Shown here piece after piece: positions 33,635 to 50,365 of a stretch of 50,365 nt of DNA; positions within the stretch are counted from its first letter, which is position 1, and each line of letters opens with the position of its first letter. The stretch covers positions 68,362-118,726 of the forward strand of contig VHZZ01002637.1 in NCBI GenBank assembly GCA_009801015.1, in the 5' to 3' direction. Both the position numbers and the translations under genes were made by a program. The notes beneath the pieces were generated by a model. That model was given only the letters and a program-made list of their open reading frames with translations. It was not told where the DNA came from and ran no database searches. The DNA is from Silene noctiflora. Lineage: Eukaryota; Streptophyta; Magnoliopsida; Caryophyllales; Caryophyllaceae.

Positions 33635-34341
33635 TGAAATAGGAAACATTTTCAGAAAATGATGCTTGAAAAAATCAAATCCAAATCGGGTTTAAAAACA
33701 TTCGCCGAATTTAANNNNNNNNNNNNNNNNNNNNNNNNNNNNNNNNNNNNNNNNNNNNNNNNNNNNNNNNNNNNNNNNNNNNNNNNNNNNNNNNNNNNNN
33801 NNNNNNNNNNNNNNNNNNNNNNNNNNNNNNNNNNNNNNNNNNNNNNNNNNNNNNNNNNNNNNNNNNNNNNNNNNNNNNNNNNNNNNNNNNNNNNNNNNNN
33901 NNNNNNNNNNNNNNNNNNNNNNNNNNNNNNNNNNNNNNNNNNNNNNNNNNNNNNNNNNNNNNNNNNNNNNNNNNNNNNNNNNNNNNNNNNNNNNNNNNNN
34001 NNNNNNNNNNNNNNNNNNNNNNNNNNNNNNNNNNNNNNNNNNNNNNNNNNNNNNNNNNNNNNNNNNNNNNNNNNNNNNNNNNNNNNNNNNNNNNNNNNNN
34101 NNNNNNNNNNNNNNNNNNNNNNNNNNNNNNNNNNNNNNNNNNNNNNNNNNNNNNNNNNNNNNNNNNNNNNNNNNNNNNNNNNNNNNNNNNNNNNNNNNNN
34201 NNNNNNNNNNNNNNNNNNNNNNNNNNNNNNNNNNNNNNNNNNNNNNNNNNNNNNNNNNNNNTGAAATAGGAAACATTTTCAGAAAATGATGCTTGAAAAA
34301 ATCAAATCCAAATCGGGTTTAAAAACATTCGCCGAATTTAA
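33635..34341. other. Assembly gap flanked by identical 80-bp sequences
   Basis: Bases 33715-34261 are undetermined (547 N). The 80 bp before the gap (33635-33714) and the 80 bp after it (34262-34341) are the same sequence as far as I can read. This is either a real repeat that broke the assembly or a false duplication from a scaffold join. Gene content across the gap is unknown. Confidence 0.9.
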
Positions 34342-34721
34342 AAACATCGATGATCAAGAATTGTGCATTTTTCTTTTTTTGGTAGTATCCAGTAATTAAA
34401 CCGCGGCTTATGCTCATCGTCAAAGGTCAGAACAAAACTAGTAAGTAGTACGGAGTAACTGTATTTAGAAGTAGCTTTAGTCCGAATTGATTCTAGGTAG
34501 TATTTGACACGTTTTATACTTACAATGTATATAATCGTCTTAAGGGAGACCGACTGATTCATCAGAGAAACTTCAAAAATAACCTCGTACAATCAGTAAA
34601 TACCTCGATAAGAGATCGATTTCACACTGTCTTACGCTCAATCACAATTACATTCAAATTACTACCACTAAACAAGTTACTATCACTATCACAAATTTTT
34701 GAAATGTTGAATCAATGTATT

Positions 34722-34750
34722 CAAATTCATATTCATATTCATATTCATAT

Positions 34751-34752
<2 letters not shown>
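34722..34752. repeat. ATTCAT simple repeat at the 3' end of GGPPS copy 1
   Basis: About five perfect ATTCAT (CATATT) hexamers directly beside the stop codon of the minus-strand gene. Likely variable in length and located in its 3' UTR. Copy 2 lacks it. Confidence 0.7.
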
Positions 34753-36800
<2,048 letters not shown>

Positions 36801-36964
36801 GAGAGTAATCTGGGTAATTAGAAAGGATCTTATGATATCAATATTGGTTTGTTGCTCAATTTGGTTCAATTTGGTGTAAGTGACAAAGCAAAATTTAGGA
36901 TGTGATATTTTTATGATCCTAGAAGATATTATTATCGGGTCCTTTATGATTACGAATAATTAGA

Positions 36965-37070
36965 ATCGGAGTTTGCTTAAGTGGTAAGAGATCACTTAAA
37001 ACAACTAAAAAGTTTGGGTTCGATCCTCACCCGCAACGTAAGTGTGCTCATTTAAACAATAAATAAAAAA
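36965..37070 (+). mobile_element. tRNA-derived SINE-like fragment
   Basis: An A-box-like TGCTTAAGTGGTAAGAG is followed by a B box GGTTCGATCC (about 37016). The tail TAAACAATAAATAAAAAA at about 37053-37071 is A-rich as in SINEs. No cloverleaf can be drawn, so this is not a tRNA gene. Confidence 0.5.
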
Positions 37071-38108
37071 CGATTATGAACAGTGATCATATCCTAAAAA
37101 AGTATGATAGTCATAATAACAGATAAGAAAAATAAATTAAAAGTAAATAAAAGTTACTTAAAAAAAAGTAAATAAAAGTGTTATTAACTTTAGGTGATAT
37201 CAAACTTAAATTAGAACAATTTTATTTTCAACATCATACTTAGAGATTACTTACAAAATGACATATTTCTTAAGATGTTTCAAAATTACGTAAACATTCA
37301 CATCTTCAGCATTTTTTCGACAATCATCTAAGAAAATTCAAAATAAACATTTTTACATTTCTTAAAGTAAACAATCACGCAATATATTTTATCTCATATT
37401 TGAGGAGAAATGCTATAACTGTTTGAAAAAAAAATTATAACGTTATTTTTTAATATTATATGAACATTTTGCAAAACAAACGAGGTTGTGAATTTTCATA
37501 ACTAATCATATTCAATTGTCAGACTATCTCGGTCACATTCATTGTCCTGGCGATCTTACAAGATGTATTGCCATACAGTTTTATCCAAACTTATACATAT
37601 GACCAACGTCATTTCATTTTATAACAGGATACATAACTAAATAGATCTTAGCCAGAAAAATATAGAAATGATCTCTACTAGCCGTATCAAAGTTTTTCAT
37701 CTTAAATTAATGGCAATACTAAAATTTGTAATTTGTAATAAGGGCAGTATAAATTTTCAAAGAGGCAAGTTAATATAAACACACTATAGTAAACTTGAAA
37801 ATAAGAAATTTCTAACTAAAAGGGATAAATTTTTTATTATTGACGTAGACGCGTAGTAGCGAATACCAATCTAAGCCTGATTTTTAGAATATAACTCCCA
37901 TGAGTCTCGTCTACATTAGCTATTGGACAATTAGAGCACTTTTGAATATTATGTACTAATAAATTCGTAAATTTTACAGTCAACTTGATTCTAAATTTCC
38001 CAATTCCATTTGGATGTCTTGCTCCAAAGGCTCCAATCGAGGGGGGAAATGAAAAGTAAGTATGAAACTAAATAAGGAGTACTCAGTCATAATAAAGGAA
38101 GAACAAAT
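37071..38108. other. AT-rich spacer upstream of GGPPS copy 1
   Basis: No recognisable gene, no clear transposon ends and no long open frame in this stretch. Confidence 0.4.
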
Positions 38109-38313
38109 CGCAAATTCTCATTGAAGACGTGCATTATCCGTCACAAGCTGAAGAAGGATAGTGTCCTTCTCACAATATGCAAGTGACACCAATCATGGGG
38201 TGCTACATTTTCCCCCACTTGCCCTCTCACTTACTTTGTTGTGAGAGGGATACTATCCGTCTTCAGCTTGTGACGGATAGTGTCCGTCACAAGCAAGACG
38301 CTTTTATTCCAAA
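38109..38313. mobile_element. Mutator-type MITE, family 'AATTCTCAT/TTGTGACGG', copy 4 (long form)
   Basis: The left end has CAAATTCTCATTGAAGACG and then CCGTCACAAGCTGAAG; the right end, reversed, has AAGCGTCTTGCTTGTGACGG. The interior forms a long stem (GGATAGTGTCC...CTTCTCACAA against TTGTGAGAGGGATACTATCC). A 9-bp target duplication is not evident. Confidence 0.65.
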
Positions 38314-39188
38314 AAGGGCAAGAAAACCATTAGGATTACATTCACATTTCCTCCATTATCCATCATTGGACATGAAATTGGTAGGTCCATTGCACTTATC
38401 GAATAGTATTTATTTATCTTCAATGAGACAAGCTGACTACTATTATAGGGCCATAAGGAATTCCTAAATTAAATGGATATTGCATCAACCATTCAACCTC
38501 AAACACTAAACCTCAAACACTAACTTGTCTTTCAAGAACATCCTTTGTTTCATTAATTGACAATTATCGATTACAATTTTTTATTTATTTTTTAGTAAAA
38601 TTGCTAAATGTCTAGCTTTATGAATCTCTCTTTTTAATAGATAAAGTAAACAATTGTTTCGTTGTTCAGTGAGGCGATGACTCGTGCTATTTCCATAGGT
38701 CAATTACAGGTCGACACTATTATTATATTTGATATAAACTTTAAATTAGTCATTTAAAAAAAAAAAAATTAAAGAGAGGTTTTAATCAATCAGACCGATC
38801 AATTTTCTATCCTAAATCAAACCGCTTCAAATTCAAATCTTTCTCAAATCATACAATTTCAAATCCAATCTAATTATAATATGGAGTATTTTACATATAT
38901 CTTTTAATCAGATTTCAAATTAATCATTTTAAATTCGTTTCAAATCATACCATCAACTAGTTTTATGTTCATAACTCAATCCCCCCACCAAATTGTCCAT
39001 CATCATCAAACCAATTCAAATTTGAATCATATTTAAACTCAACCTTATCAAATCGAGTCGTCCTAAATACAATCAATAATTATCCATACACGAGCTCCTA
39101 AAATTATCTTGAACTCAAACACTCCTTACCTCATCTAATTCCACCCCTTATATAAACCCCAAACCAAAAACCGTTACGGATTCGAATG
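38314..39188. other. Spacer between GGPPS copy 1 upstream region and the UPF0496 remnant
   Basis: The part around 38340-38640 resembles 43380-43556 (ATGGATATTGCATC, then an AAGAACATC word, then AATTATCNATTACAAT), so the duplicated block includes upstream sequence. The rest is AT-rich with nothing recognisable. Confidence 0.5.
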
Positions 39189-39430
39189 GCACTGATCAAG
39201 GGAAGTAAAAAAAATCCAAAGTCTAAACACTCGACTCAAAATAATCCTCAACTAATGAAAGCAACTCTTCTTTCTTGCAAATATCATTCTTGCGTTTGTG
39301 TTCAATATAACTCTTAACAACTTATTGATTTATATCCAAGAAGTGGTGTGTTGTTGAAGTTTTGAATCGAAAATTTTGACATTAGGGTCAACTTCACGGG
39401 CTGCTAAATAAGAACTCAAGTCACTGTTTT
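39189..39430 (-). pseudogene. Truncated UPF0496 remnant
   Basis: Clearly homologous to 31163-31487 of the intact UPF0496 gene, covering about residues 43-150. The opening words match nearly base for base (GCACTGATCAAGGGAAGTAA). An internal stretch of about 90 bp is missing, a small insertion of A bases shifts the frame, and both ends of the gene are absent. It lies immediately downstream of GGPPS copy 2, mirroring the order UPF0496-GGPPS of the intact pair. Confidence 0.85.
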
Positions 39431-39511
39431 TTTATTGAATTACTACTAATTCCAGTAACACTCCCCTGATTTCACGATCTGGATCGGTTTTAAAAACATT
39501 CAAATTCGTGT

Positions 39512-43520
<4,009 letters not shown>

Positions 43521-43678
43521 GCTAATGTCAAGCTCTCTGAATCTCTCTCTAACAGACCACATAATGTCTGCCTTAAAATGTCACAAAAGAGACGACTATC
43601 AGAGAGTCTTGTACGCATCAAAAACTACATTCCTCATATATGACCTAATCCTTCAGTTCAATCGTCATGAGAAGAGAT

Positions 43679-46600
43679 CTACTTGTGGTACAGGTATAGA
43701 ATACTGAAGATAAAGAATCCAGCCATCTGCAATGATCATAGACGGATATAAAATTAGTGGGCATATGTAAAGAGAGTGTATGAGAAAATGAGACGGTCTC
43801 ATCGCAAATCTAGTCCAATGGCTTGGTCTCATATTATATTAACACGGGGCTGTCTTTAAGGAGAGGAGATGCAAAGCAGTACCGTTGAAAATGAAGCGCC
43901 GTAGTAAGGGAAAGCTACTGGTATAAATCTTTCATACTCATTATGCTTATATGGCCTTACAGGAATCTGCAAACGGTTTTTTCATTAGCCAATCAGAGTG
44001 ACAATGGAACTTCAGAAAGAGTAACTTCAGATAGATCAGATTATGGCATCACCTGTTTTGACAGAGACAAGCTCGTGTAACCAAGACTTTGATACTGAAT
44101 CTTGAACTGGAACACACCATACACGTCTGGTACTTTGAATGATGTATGATAGAGACCCTGCAAGACCAAGTAAAACAATGAATGCCATCCCAGAAATAGA
44201 GCATGAGATTCACATCAATGACATTACCATGGTGCCACAAGGGCTCTCACAAATGACGGGGTAAAGAGGGGTCAGAAATACAGTCTTAACTCTTACCCCT
44301 GTGCTGAGTGCAGACAATACAGAGGTTTTCTCGAGGATCAATATTGAAAATTGTGTCGAATATTATATGGAACAACTAATACTTCACAATAAAGAACCGC
44401 AAGATGTGCAGCAGCAGCAGCAGGTTTAGCGAGCACATTGTCTTTTTGCCATCATGACCCAGAAGGCCACAAGCAAAGAAAATCAAGTCGTTGGCTCCAC
44501 TGGAAAAGGAAGTAATGACATGTCATATTACCTTCTTATTGTTTGATAGCGTCTTCAACACATAGGGGCTCATCATGTAGAACTGCAATTGTAAATCATT
44601 TGCCACATATGGCTCCCAGCTAGTCCCAGACCACTCATAAACCTCAACAGAGTATTCCTGTAACAAAGATGTCAGTGCGAGACTGTGAGGGATGCTAATT
44701 CCTTTACTTGCTAGTTGCTACCATGACTAAGAAAATGTACCCCCTCCAGTTCTTTAATAGTTTAATGTTGTGCCCATTTGACTTTGATGGTCAATCGATG
44801 TCGCCTTTGACTACTGATATCCCTCTATATATGTAGAGATACTATAACAACAAAGCCTTAGTCCCAACATAGATTGGGGTCGGCTAACATGAATCATCCG
44901 AATCCGTCGAGTTTTGAATCCGCCAATTGGTCAAAGGTAAATAAACAAAGTAAGAGAAAATGGATAAATGACAAACGAAACAAGTGTTAAAAAAAAAAAA
45001 CAAAAAAAAAAAGCGTAAGAGAAGTGTGAAAACCGAGATTAATGCGTCAAAATGGGTTTGTAAAACAAAAGGAGTATACGTCATTTATTTAAAAAAAAAT
45101 CTTCCAAGTAAAGTGATAAAAGATAAGTAAATATCCGAAACTCAAACTAAATCTACTACATGAATTCTCTCTCCACAATACCCTTTCCCTCGCTATACTT
45201 TCACTAATTCCCAAAACATTCATATCGCTTTCAAGCACCCTTGTCCATATTTGTTTTGGTCTTCCCATTCCCCTAACAATATTATCCATTCCCCAACTCT
45301 CAATCCTCACCGGTGCTTTGGGTGCTCTCCTGAAAATATGTAGAGATTCTATGCAAAAAAAAAAAAATTATCTAACTAAGCTACTATTTTTATCAACATT
45401 TCTATTTAAGTTATACAAGTACGCTATAGCTAATGTATAGTGTGAAAGGATATCAGTTTAACTTGACAATGAATAACCACCAAAGTCCAACGGTATAAAT
45501 CACATGGAGGGAAGTATAAAAGTCATTACCAAGTCATCATTGATGCGATAGATGGAAGGTTCATCTGTCTCCCCAAGTTTATGATGTCTGACATTGAGGG
45601 CCTAATGAAATACCACCGTAGCGTCAGGTAAAAAGAAAAGATAATCAAACAATCAACAGCTAGAGTGCAAGGTGTAATATAATATAAGTATATAGCGTAC
45701 CTTTAGATGACCCCTCTCATGGAAAATCCATTTACTTATCTCTGTTGCAAACTGTTCATTACCAGATTTTTGATGCCTAGACAAAAAGAAAAACAAAAAA
45801 ACTGAACATCTTAATTTGCCTGCTACTCAATAGTTTGATTCCAGGTCTAGCATAGTACTCAAATAAATTACTAGGAACAAATGAAAGCTGAATTTTGTGA
45901 AAGCAAGATGACAATCCACCAAGTAAATTACCAAAAAAAAGGCATGATTTTTCTATCCACATCCAATTCAGCATCATTTATCATTGCCACACTGTCATCT
46001 AAAAGGTGCATGAGAGAGTAATTCATCTCTCATTGCTTCATTACCAACTCTTGGGGTATAAACTTTTATATGGAACATTACGAAAAGAAACCAAAATTTC
46101 ACTTTCACAGACCATTAATCATAAGAAAACAAAGCTAAGGAAAACTGGAGAAGCGGGGGACGAAAAATACAGCAGGCTTTGAAGAAAAAAAAACCATTGC
46201 TTTTAGTTGTAAAAAGAACTTCCATGATCAACTATAGGTTACATACTTACATACAAAAACTGTTTATAGCTTATTCCATTTCTTCACAATTTTAAAATCT
46301 AAATGGATAGATTTTGCACTGCTGTGGGCTACGCAATAAAATAAAGACGAACTAAGTTTACGCCCTAACAGCGTCTTTTTTTAATCTTCACAACATAAGA
46401 GGCATGAAAACAAAAGCAAATTCGTATGTGGTATGCTAAAACAGTAATGATTAAAAAATAAACACCGCTTACTTGACAGAAGTACCAGCTTTCTGGACAC
46501 CCGACCTAAAAAATCTGCCTCAAACAAAGAAGAATATTTATTAATTATTGAAGCGCTATGGAAAAGAAAAGACGAAGGATCATGACATACTGCGACAAGC

Positions 46601-49600
46601 ACTCACCGGTCACTAAACATATCTAAAGAGCCAGAAATCAGAATGCGGGCATTATTTCTAGCCTGCAAATTGTTAAGTAACACCAGTTGAGTTTTACTGC
46701 ATCTAAAAGAAACATTTGCATTGATGCATTTCTGGAGATAAATTTAAAGTAGTAGAATGGGCTAGATCGCACACAATTAAAGAGAAGATAATAATTAATA
46801 ACTACATCTCTCTGCAAATATGATTCAACTTGAATACTTATCAGTTATCACTGAACCATACTTCTTACGACAATATCATTTAAACAATGGCTTGTCAGTT
46901 ACAAGGTGAAAAGTAATCAGTACCATGTCTTCAAATGGAAAAGAAGCTTATTGCTTCAATTATGCAAAATTTCCTTCTAACAAGCAATCATAAAACAATA
47001 AATGAGTAGAGAGGTCTTAAATGAGTTTCTAAGATATCCATAGATTTTTACATACACAGATTCTATAAGCAATTGCTTACCCCTAGGGATGATGACAATG
47101 GTGTTATATGATGTGGAAATGGGGTGATTCCAAATCCATATATATCTGTTTACATCTTCATGCACATCCCATGCATCCATTTAATTTCTTTTTTCATTTA
47201 ATCCTATTTATTTCCACACGGTGAAGCGGGTTTCATCATTAAACATAAGCACGGCATCCGACAATTGCTTTCTGCCTTAAACAAGTCGCAAGCTTGACTA
47301 TGATTAATTTCCCATTACAGCAAAGAACATTATAGGTTTAAATCACAGCTTCAAATATATTATTAAATTTCATGTTTGTGGTGCAAGCTCTACATATAAG
47401 AAAGGGATTGATGAAAAGTTTGAGTGTGACACTACTGACAACGTTTGAGAAGTGAAAACTGATTAGAAAGAGAACGAAAATGACTGAAATGGTTGAGTTA
47501 GTATTAAAGGGTGGATTATGGAAATTGTATTTTTAATATTGTTAATAACAACACAAAATCTAATTTATACCCAGGAAATTAATTTTAGATGTTGTTCAAA
47601 CATGAATGTGCACTACAAGAGTGGGAAAGATAGTAAACCTGAACAACTGACACCAGGGAGATTGAAGATCCGGTGATGGTTGGAGGGTTTGACAGCTTGG
47701 AATTCGGATTTGCAGAATATGCTGCAGGAGAAGCTGAGAGAACTTTCACAACCTGGAAAAGTTAAAAGATTTTTATAACCTTTTTTTTAATTCGAACGCG
47801 GCACTACTCTGAGTTTCCAATATGACGTTGACAACCAAACCAAGGAAAATGCACAGAATATGAACTAACCAAACTATTGGCAGGATTGATTGAGTGTGCT
47901 ATTCCTCTAAACAGCACTGGCGCCTGAATGACAAAGGCCAATGATATTCAGAGATAACTGTGATGCATTACTATGGTACAACACGCGCCAGATAAAAAAA
48001 AAGGTAAAAACTGACCTCAATCTTTTCTCTCCCAAGAATCACACCAGACTTAATGAGGTTGTCACTGGCAATCAAAGTATGATCTCCGTCTATTTCAGAT
48101 ACAGAGTAACTGGTATGATCAACAATCACAGCTGACGAATCCTGGGACATTATAACAAAAACAAACCTCAACACGGTATCAATTATAATAATTTAGTCCT
48201 CTGGCATGCACCTTAATAGACTCCCGGAAATATATAAGACAAGTACAAAAAATAACGAGAAGCTTGTCCTCTTAAGTTTACAACTTGATATAACCAAACA
48301 AAAGAACGGGAACAGATTAAATCCTGGAATATGTGCAACTTACCTCACCTGACATATAAATACAGTTATACAGGGGCAAAGATAAATTTGGGACTCTAAA
48401 TTACACGCCTAAATTAATCCGGTATTTGAATGTGGATTAAGTCTCCTAAGAGACTGTCTCACATTAAGATAATATGAGACATAACATATACCTAAATAGA
48501 AACTTAGAGAAAGAATTGGGGTAAAATAATAACCATAAATTATGTGAGAGGCCTCCCGATAAGCTTATTGTGAGACCGTCTCATATAAGAATTGGTGTTT
48601 AATATGAGCATAGGCGGAAACATGGCTCTCTAAACACCCTACTTCAATCATTCTGAAGTATGCATGCACAAAAGAGCCAAATTATAGTCCTCTGAAAGTA
48701 TTAACCAAAATCAATTTTGCCAATTATCAAAATGAGAAGCCTGAACAAAAAAATGGGCTCTAAATCATACTGCAACCTGTGCGCACACCATGAATCCACA
48801 CCACTCTCCGGAAAATACATTACAAACAAGCTTCAATGCAACTCAATTGATCTATCTAAATAGGCGGAATACAAAGCATGGACATGAAATTGATCCAACA
48901 CTCATACCTAAACGGTCCTTTAGCATTGTTCTACAGACAATGCAGGAGCCTTTTGATCGGCACTAAATTCTTACGAAATATCAAGAATAAAAACCAATGC
49001 CGTTACGCAACACAATCAAATTCCTTTCATGGCCTAAACTATCATAAACATGAAAATGAGCCAAATTGCGATAGTATCAAATCTCAGCAGCTAATCTAAT
49101 CCACATACCTCATCGAAATCAATACCACATTCCAGAGCAACATTACGAATAAACTCGGAAGCGTTGGGATTGGCAGCAACAATCAAATCATGACCAGAAT
49201 CAACGAAATCCAACACATCACTCAACTTCAACGATCCTTCCGCAATACCTTCAATTCACAGAAAAATAAAAGAACACAATTAAATCAAAATGTGAATCAA
49301 TCAAATTGCAAATCAAAAGAGCGAGAGAGCGAGCTTACTATCAGCGGAAGGTGCGAAAAGTACGAGACCGTCATACAAGTAATGTCCGTACCGTTGAAGA
49401 GCGATTTTGCGATCATCAACGAGCTTGAAATCGAGAGTGTAACCGCGAGAAGTGAGAGAATTGAAGAAGATAGAATGCGAAGATTTGAGAGAAATGTCGT
49501 CGAGAATAACGAGAATTCGACGATCGGTAGGGGAATCAGGGTTGAATGCGGAAATTAGGGAAAAGAGTAGAGAGAAAATGGCGAAGTAAGAGGGGAGAGA

Positions 49601-49612
49601 AAGGTTCGCCAT
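43679..49612 (-). CDS. OST48: Oligosaccharyltransferase 48-kDa subunit (OST48/DGL1/Wbp1 family)
   Basis: Thirteen exons on the minus strand: 49612-49339, 49248-49109, 48141-48016, 47923-47870, 47752-47639, 46662-46607, 46505-46473, 45776-45701, 45601-45530, 44657-44532, 44157-44053, 43966-43883, 43726-43679; 435 residues, the usual family length. A signal peptide covers about residues 1-22 ([14 protein letters not shown]). The luminal part has the family blocks [70 protein letters not shown] and YEWSG. One C-terminal membrane helix ([13 protein letters not shown]) ends in a short cytosolic HK tail. The protein is a non-catalytic subunit of the ER complex that moves the lipid-linked glycan onto Asn residues of nascent proteins. 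The last exon (16 codons with the stop) and a 33-nt exon 7 are easily missed. Intron 9 holds a LINE fragment. Confidence 0.95.
44845..45330 (-). pseudogene. RTE-type LINE 3' fragment in OST48 intron 9
   Basis: On the minus strand, [20 protein letters not shown] followed by [13 protein letters not shown] matches the characteristic GRPKxTW...DL..LG...A.DR..WR tail of plant RTE-clade reverse transcriptase proteins. Downstream, [14 protein letters not shown] near 44880 corresponds to the HVADP end of those proteins. Frames shift between the two parts, so the fragment is dead. It lies in the same orientation as OST48. Confidence 0.75.
48433..48598. mobile_element. MITE with GAGAC-GTCTCACA ends in OST48 intron 2
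   Basis: The left end TCCTAAGAGACTGTCTCACA and the reversed right end (TTCTTATATGAGACGGTCTC) are inverted copies of one another. Related ends lie at 29390-29440 and 43790. Target duplication not resolved. Confidence 0.5.
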
Positions 49613-49615
49613 TGT

Positions 49616-49623
49616 TAGGGTTT
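49616..49623 (-). promoter_or_regulatory. Telo-box in the OST48 leader
   Basis: AAACCCTA on the minus strand, only a few bases upstream of the OST48 ATG at 49612. Typical of plant housekeeping genes; also seen before SF3B4 in this window. Confidence 0.5.
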
Positions 49624-49803
49624 TGAGGTTTAGATCTCAGAGGATCAAACTAGTTTTGTTGGAGGTTTGCACTTGACTTCCAGAGTGAAAAGTCTACTGT
49701 TTCTCTGCTAGAGATGTCGGACTTGAACCGGGTTGAACCGTTGGTAGTTCGGTACAATTGGACTATTGGTCTTCATTTATTAGTTAAACCGGGCTAGATC
49801 TAT

Positions 49804-50040
49804 TTATTTTAAGGGTAAGATTATCCGTCAAACTTTTCTGGGTCTTAAGACTCTATTACATCAACTTTCCACTTACTTTTATTAGTAGTATTGGTGACCA
49901 GCTACGTCCGGGCTACATTTATTTACTATTAAAATTTATTTTCAATTAAATAAAACTACTTTAGCCTTGCATAACTCATAAATTTATCTTTAATATATTT
50001 TATGTCATATCTTAAAATTACGATGAAATAAATTATGAGA
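49804..50040. other. Spacer with a MITE end fragment
   Basis: At 49811 a GGTAAGATTATCCGTC...GTCTTAAGACT stretch matches the right end of the element at 16903-17405, without a second end in view. The rest is AT-rich with nothing recognisable. Confidence 0.45.
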
Positions 50041-50044
50041 CAAG

Positions 50045-50365
50045 TTCACTACTCCCACTATTGCTATTAATATTTTACTTAAATCGATTAGTTAGCTAAT
50101 TGTTCATATATGCTTTCTTTTATTGTTAGTATTATTACTTTTATTACATTTGTTACGGTTACTTTCACTACTCCCGCCATAGTTATTGTTACTTTCACAA
50201 CTACCGCATGAATATTGATAATTTCACTACTCCCGTTGTTGCTTCTATTACTTTCACTACTCACCTTGCTAATATGGTTACTTTGACTATTCAAATGAGT
50301 GATTACTTGACATATTATTATATCTAATGTTAGTACAATTATTTTCACTACTAACATAATTACTT
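50045..50365 (+). repeat. Degenerate 30-bp minisatellite (TTACTTTCACTACTCCCG)
   Basis: Unit starts are visible at 50159, 50189, 50219, 50248 and 50278, spaced 30, 30, 29 and 30 bp, with outlying related units near 50045 and 50339. The first 17 bases of each unit (TTACTTTCACTACTCCC) are best kept and the second half is variable. The array runs off the window. Confidence 0.75.

Noticed and set aside
33659..34276. Open frames of about 200 codons across the N block
   Set aside because: Made almost entirely of undetermined bases; no information.
49313..49558. Plus-strand 122-codon frame opposite OST48 exon 1
   Set aside because: Exact mirror of the first OST48 exon, which has signal peptide and family motifs on the minus strand.
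50159..50320. CRISPR-like regular repeat
   Set aside because: Units are degenerate, contiguous and in a plant nuclear context; this is a minisatellite.

Overview
The window is nuclear DNA from a flowering plant. It has spliced genes with GT-AG introns, AT-rich spacers, a Ty1/copia retrotransposon end, LINE remnants and many small inverted-repeat transposons. The gene content is that of a eudicot. The repeat style suggests Caryophyllales (goosefoot/amaranth group), but that placement is tentative. I rebuilt all exon models by hand from splice sites and reading-frame continuity; every gene listed as intact closes in frame from ATG to stop.

Layout. 0-0.5 kb: RNase H end and 3' LTR of a copia element. 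1.27-3.96 kb (+): vicilin-like double-cupin seed protein with a long Glu/Arg-rich tail and a seed-type promoter (RY and ABRE motifs). 5.8-11.7 kb (+): spliceosomal SF3B4 (two RRMs and a proline-rich tail). 12.3-13.6 kb: three small DNA transposons with clear target-site duplications. 14.6-16.0 and 18.6-20.2 kb (+): two intact tandem paralogs of an unrecognised seven-exon gene. Their products combine a possible cystatin-like N-terminal fold, a basic linker and an HMG-box-like C-terminus. 21.3-27.7 kb (-): G-box binding bZIP factor (GBF1-like). 30.4-31.6 kb (-): UPF0496 membrane protein. 34.8-36.4 and 39.5-43.2 kb (-): two plastid-type geranylgeranyl diphosphate synthases, with a broken UPF0496 copy beside the second. 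43.7-49.6 kb (-): OST48/DGL1 subunit of the ER oligosaccharyltransferase. 50.0-50.4 kb: a 30-bp minisatellite.

The genes do not form one pathway. They look like an old conserved neighbourhood: cupin, SF3B4, GBF, UPF0496 and GGPPS relatives also lie near one another in two paralogous Arabidopsis blocks, as I recall them. A local segmental duplication produced the UPF0496-GGPPS pair twice. In the second copy UPF0496 decayed, about 285 bp of the GGPPS leader and promoter was lost, and the GGPPS intron filled with nested transposons.

Most worth following: the tandem HMG-box-like genes, and a 33-bp palindrome-ended motif (TGGCGCC-N19-TGGCGCC) that occurs three times around them, always with the same length and once split by a hAT element. 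An assembly gap (33715-34261) is flanked by two identical 80-bp sequences and should be treated with caution.
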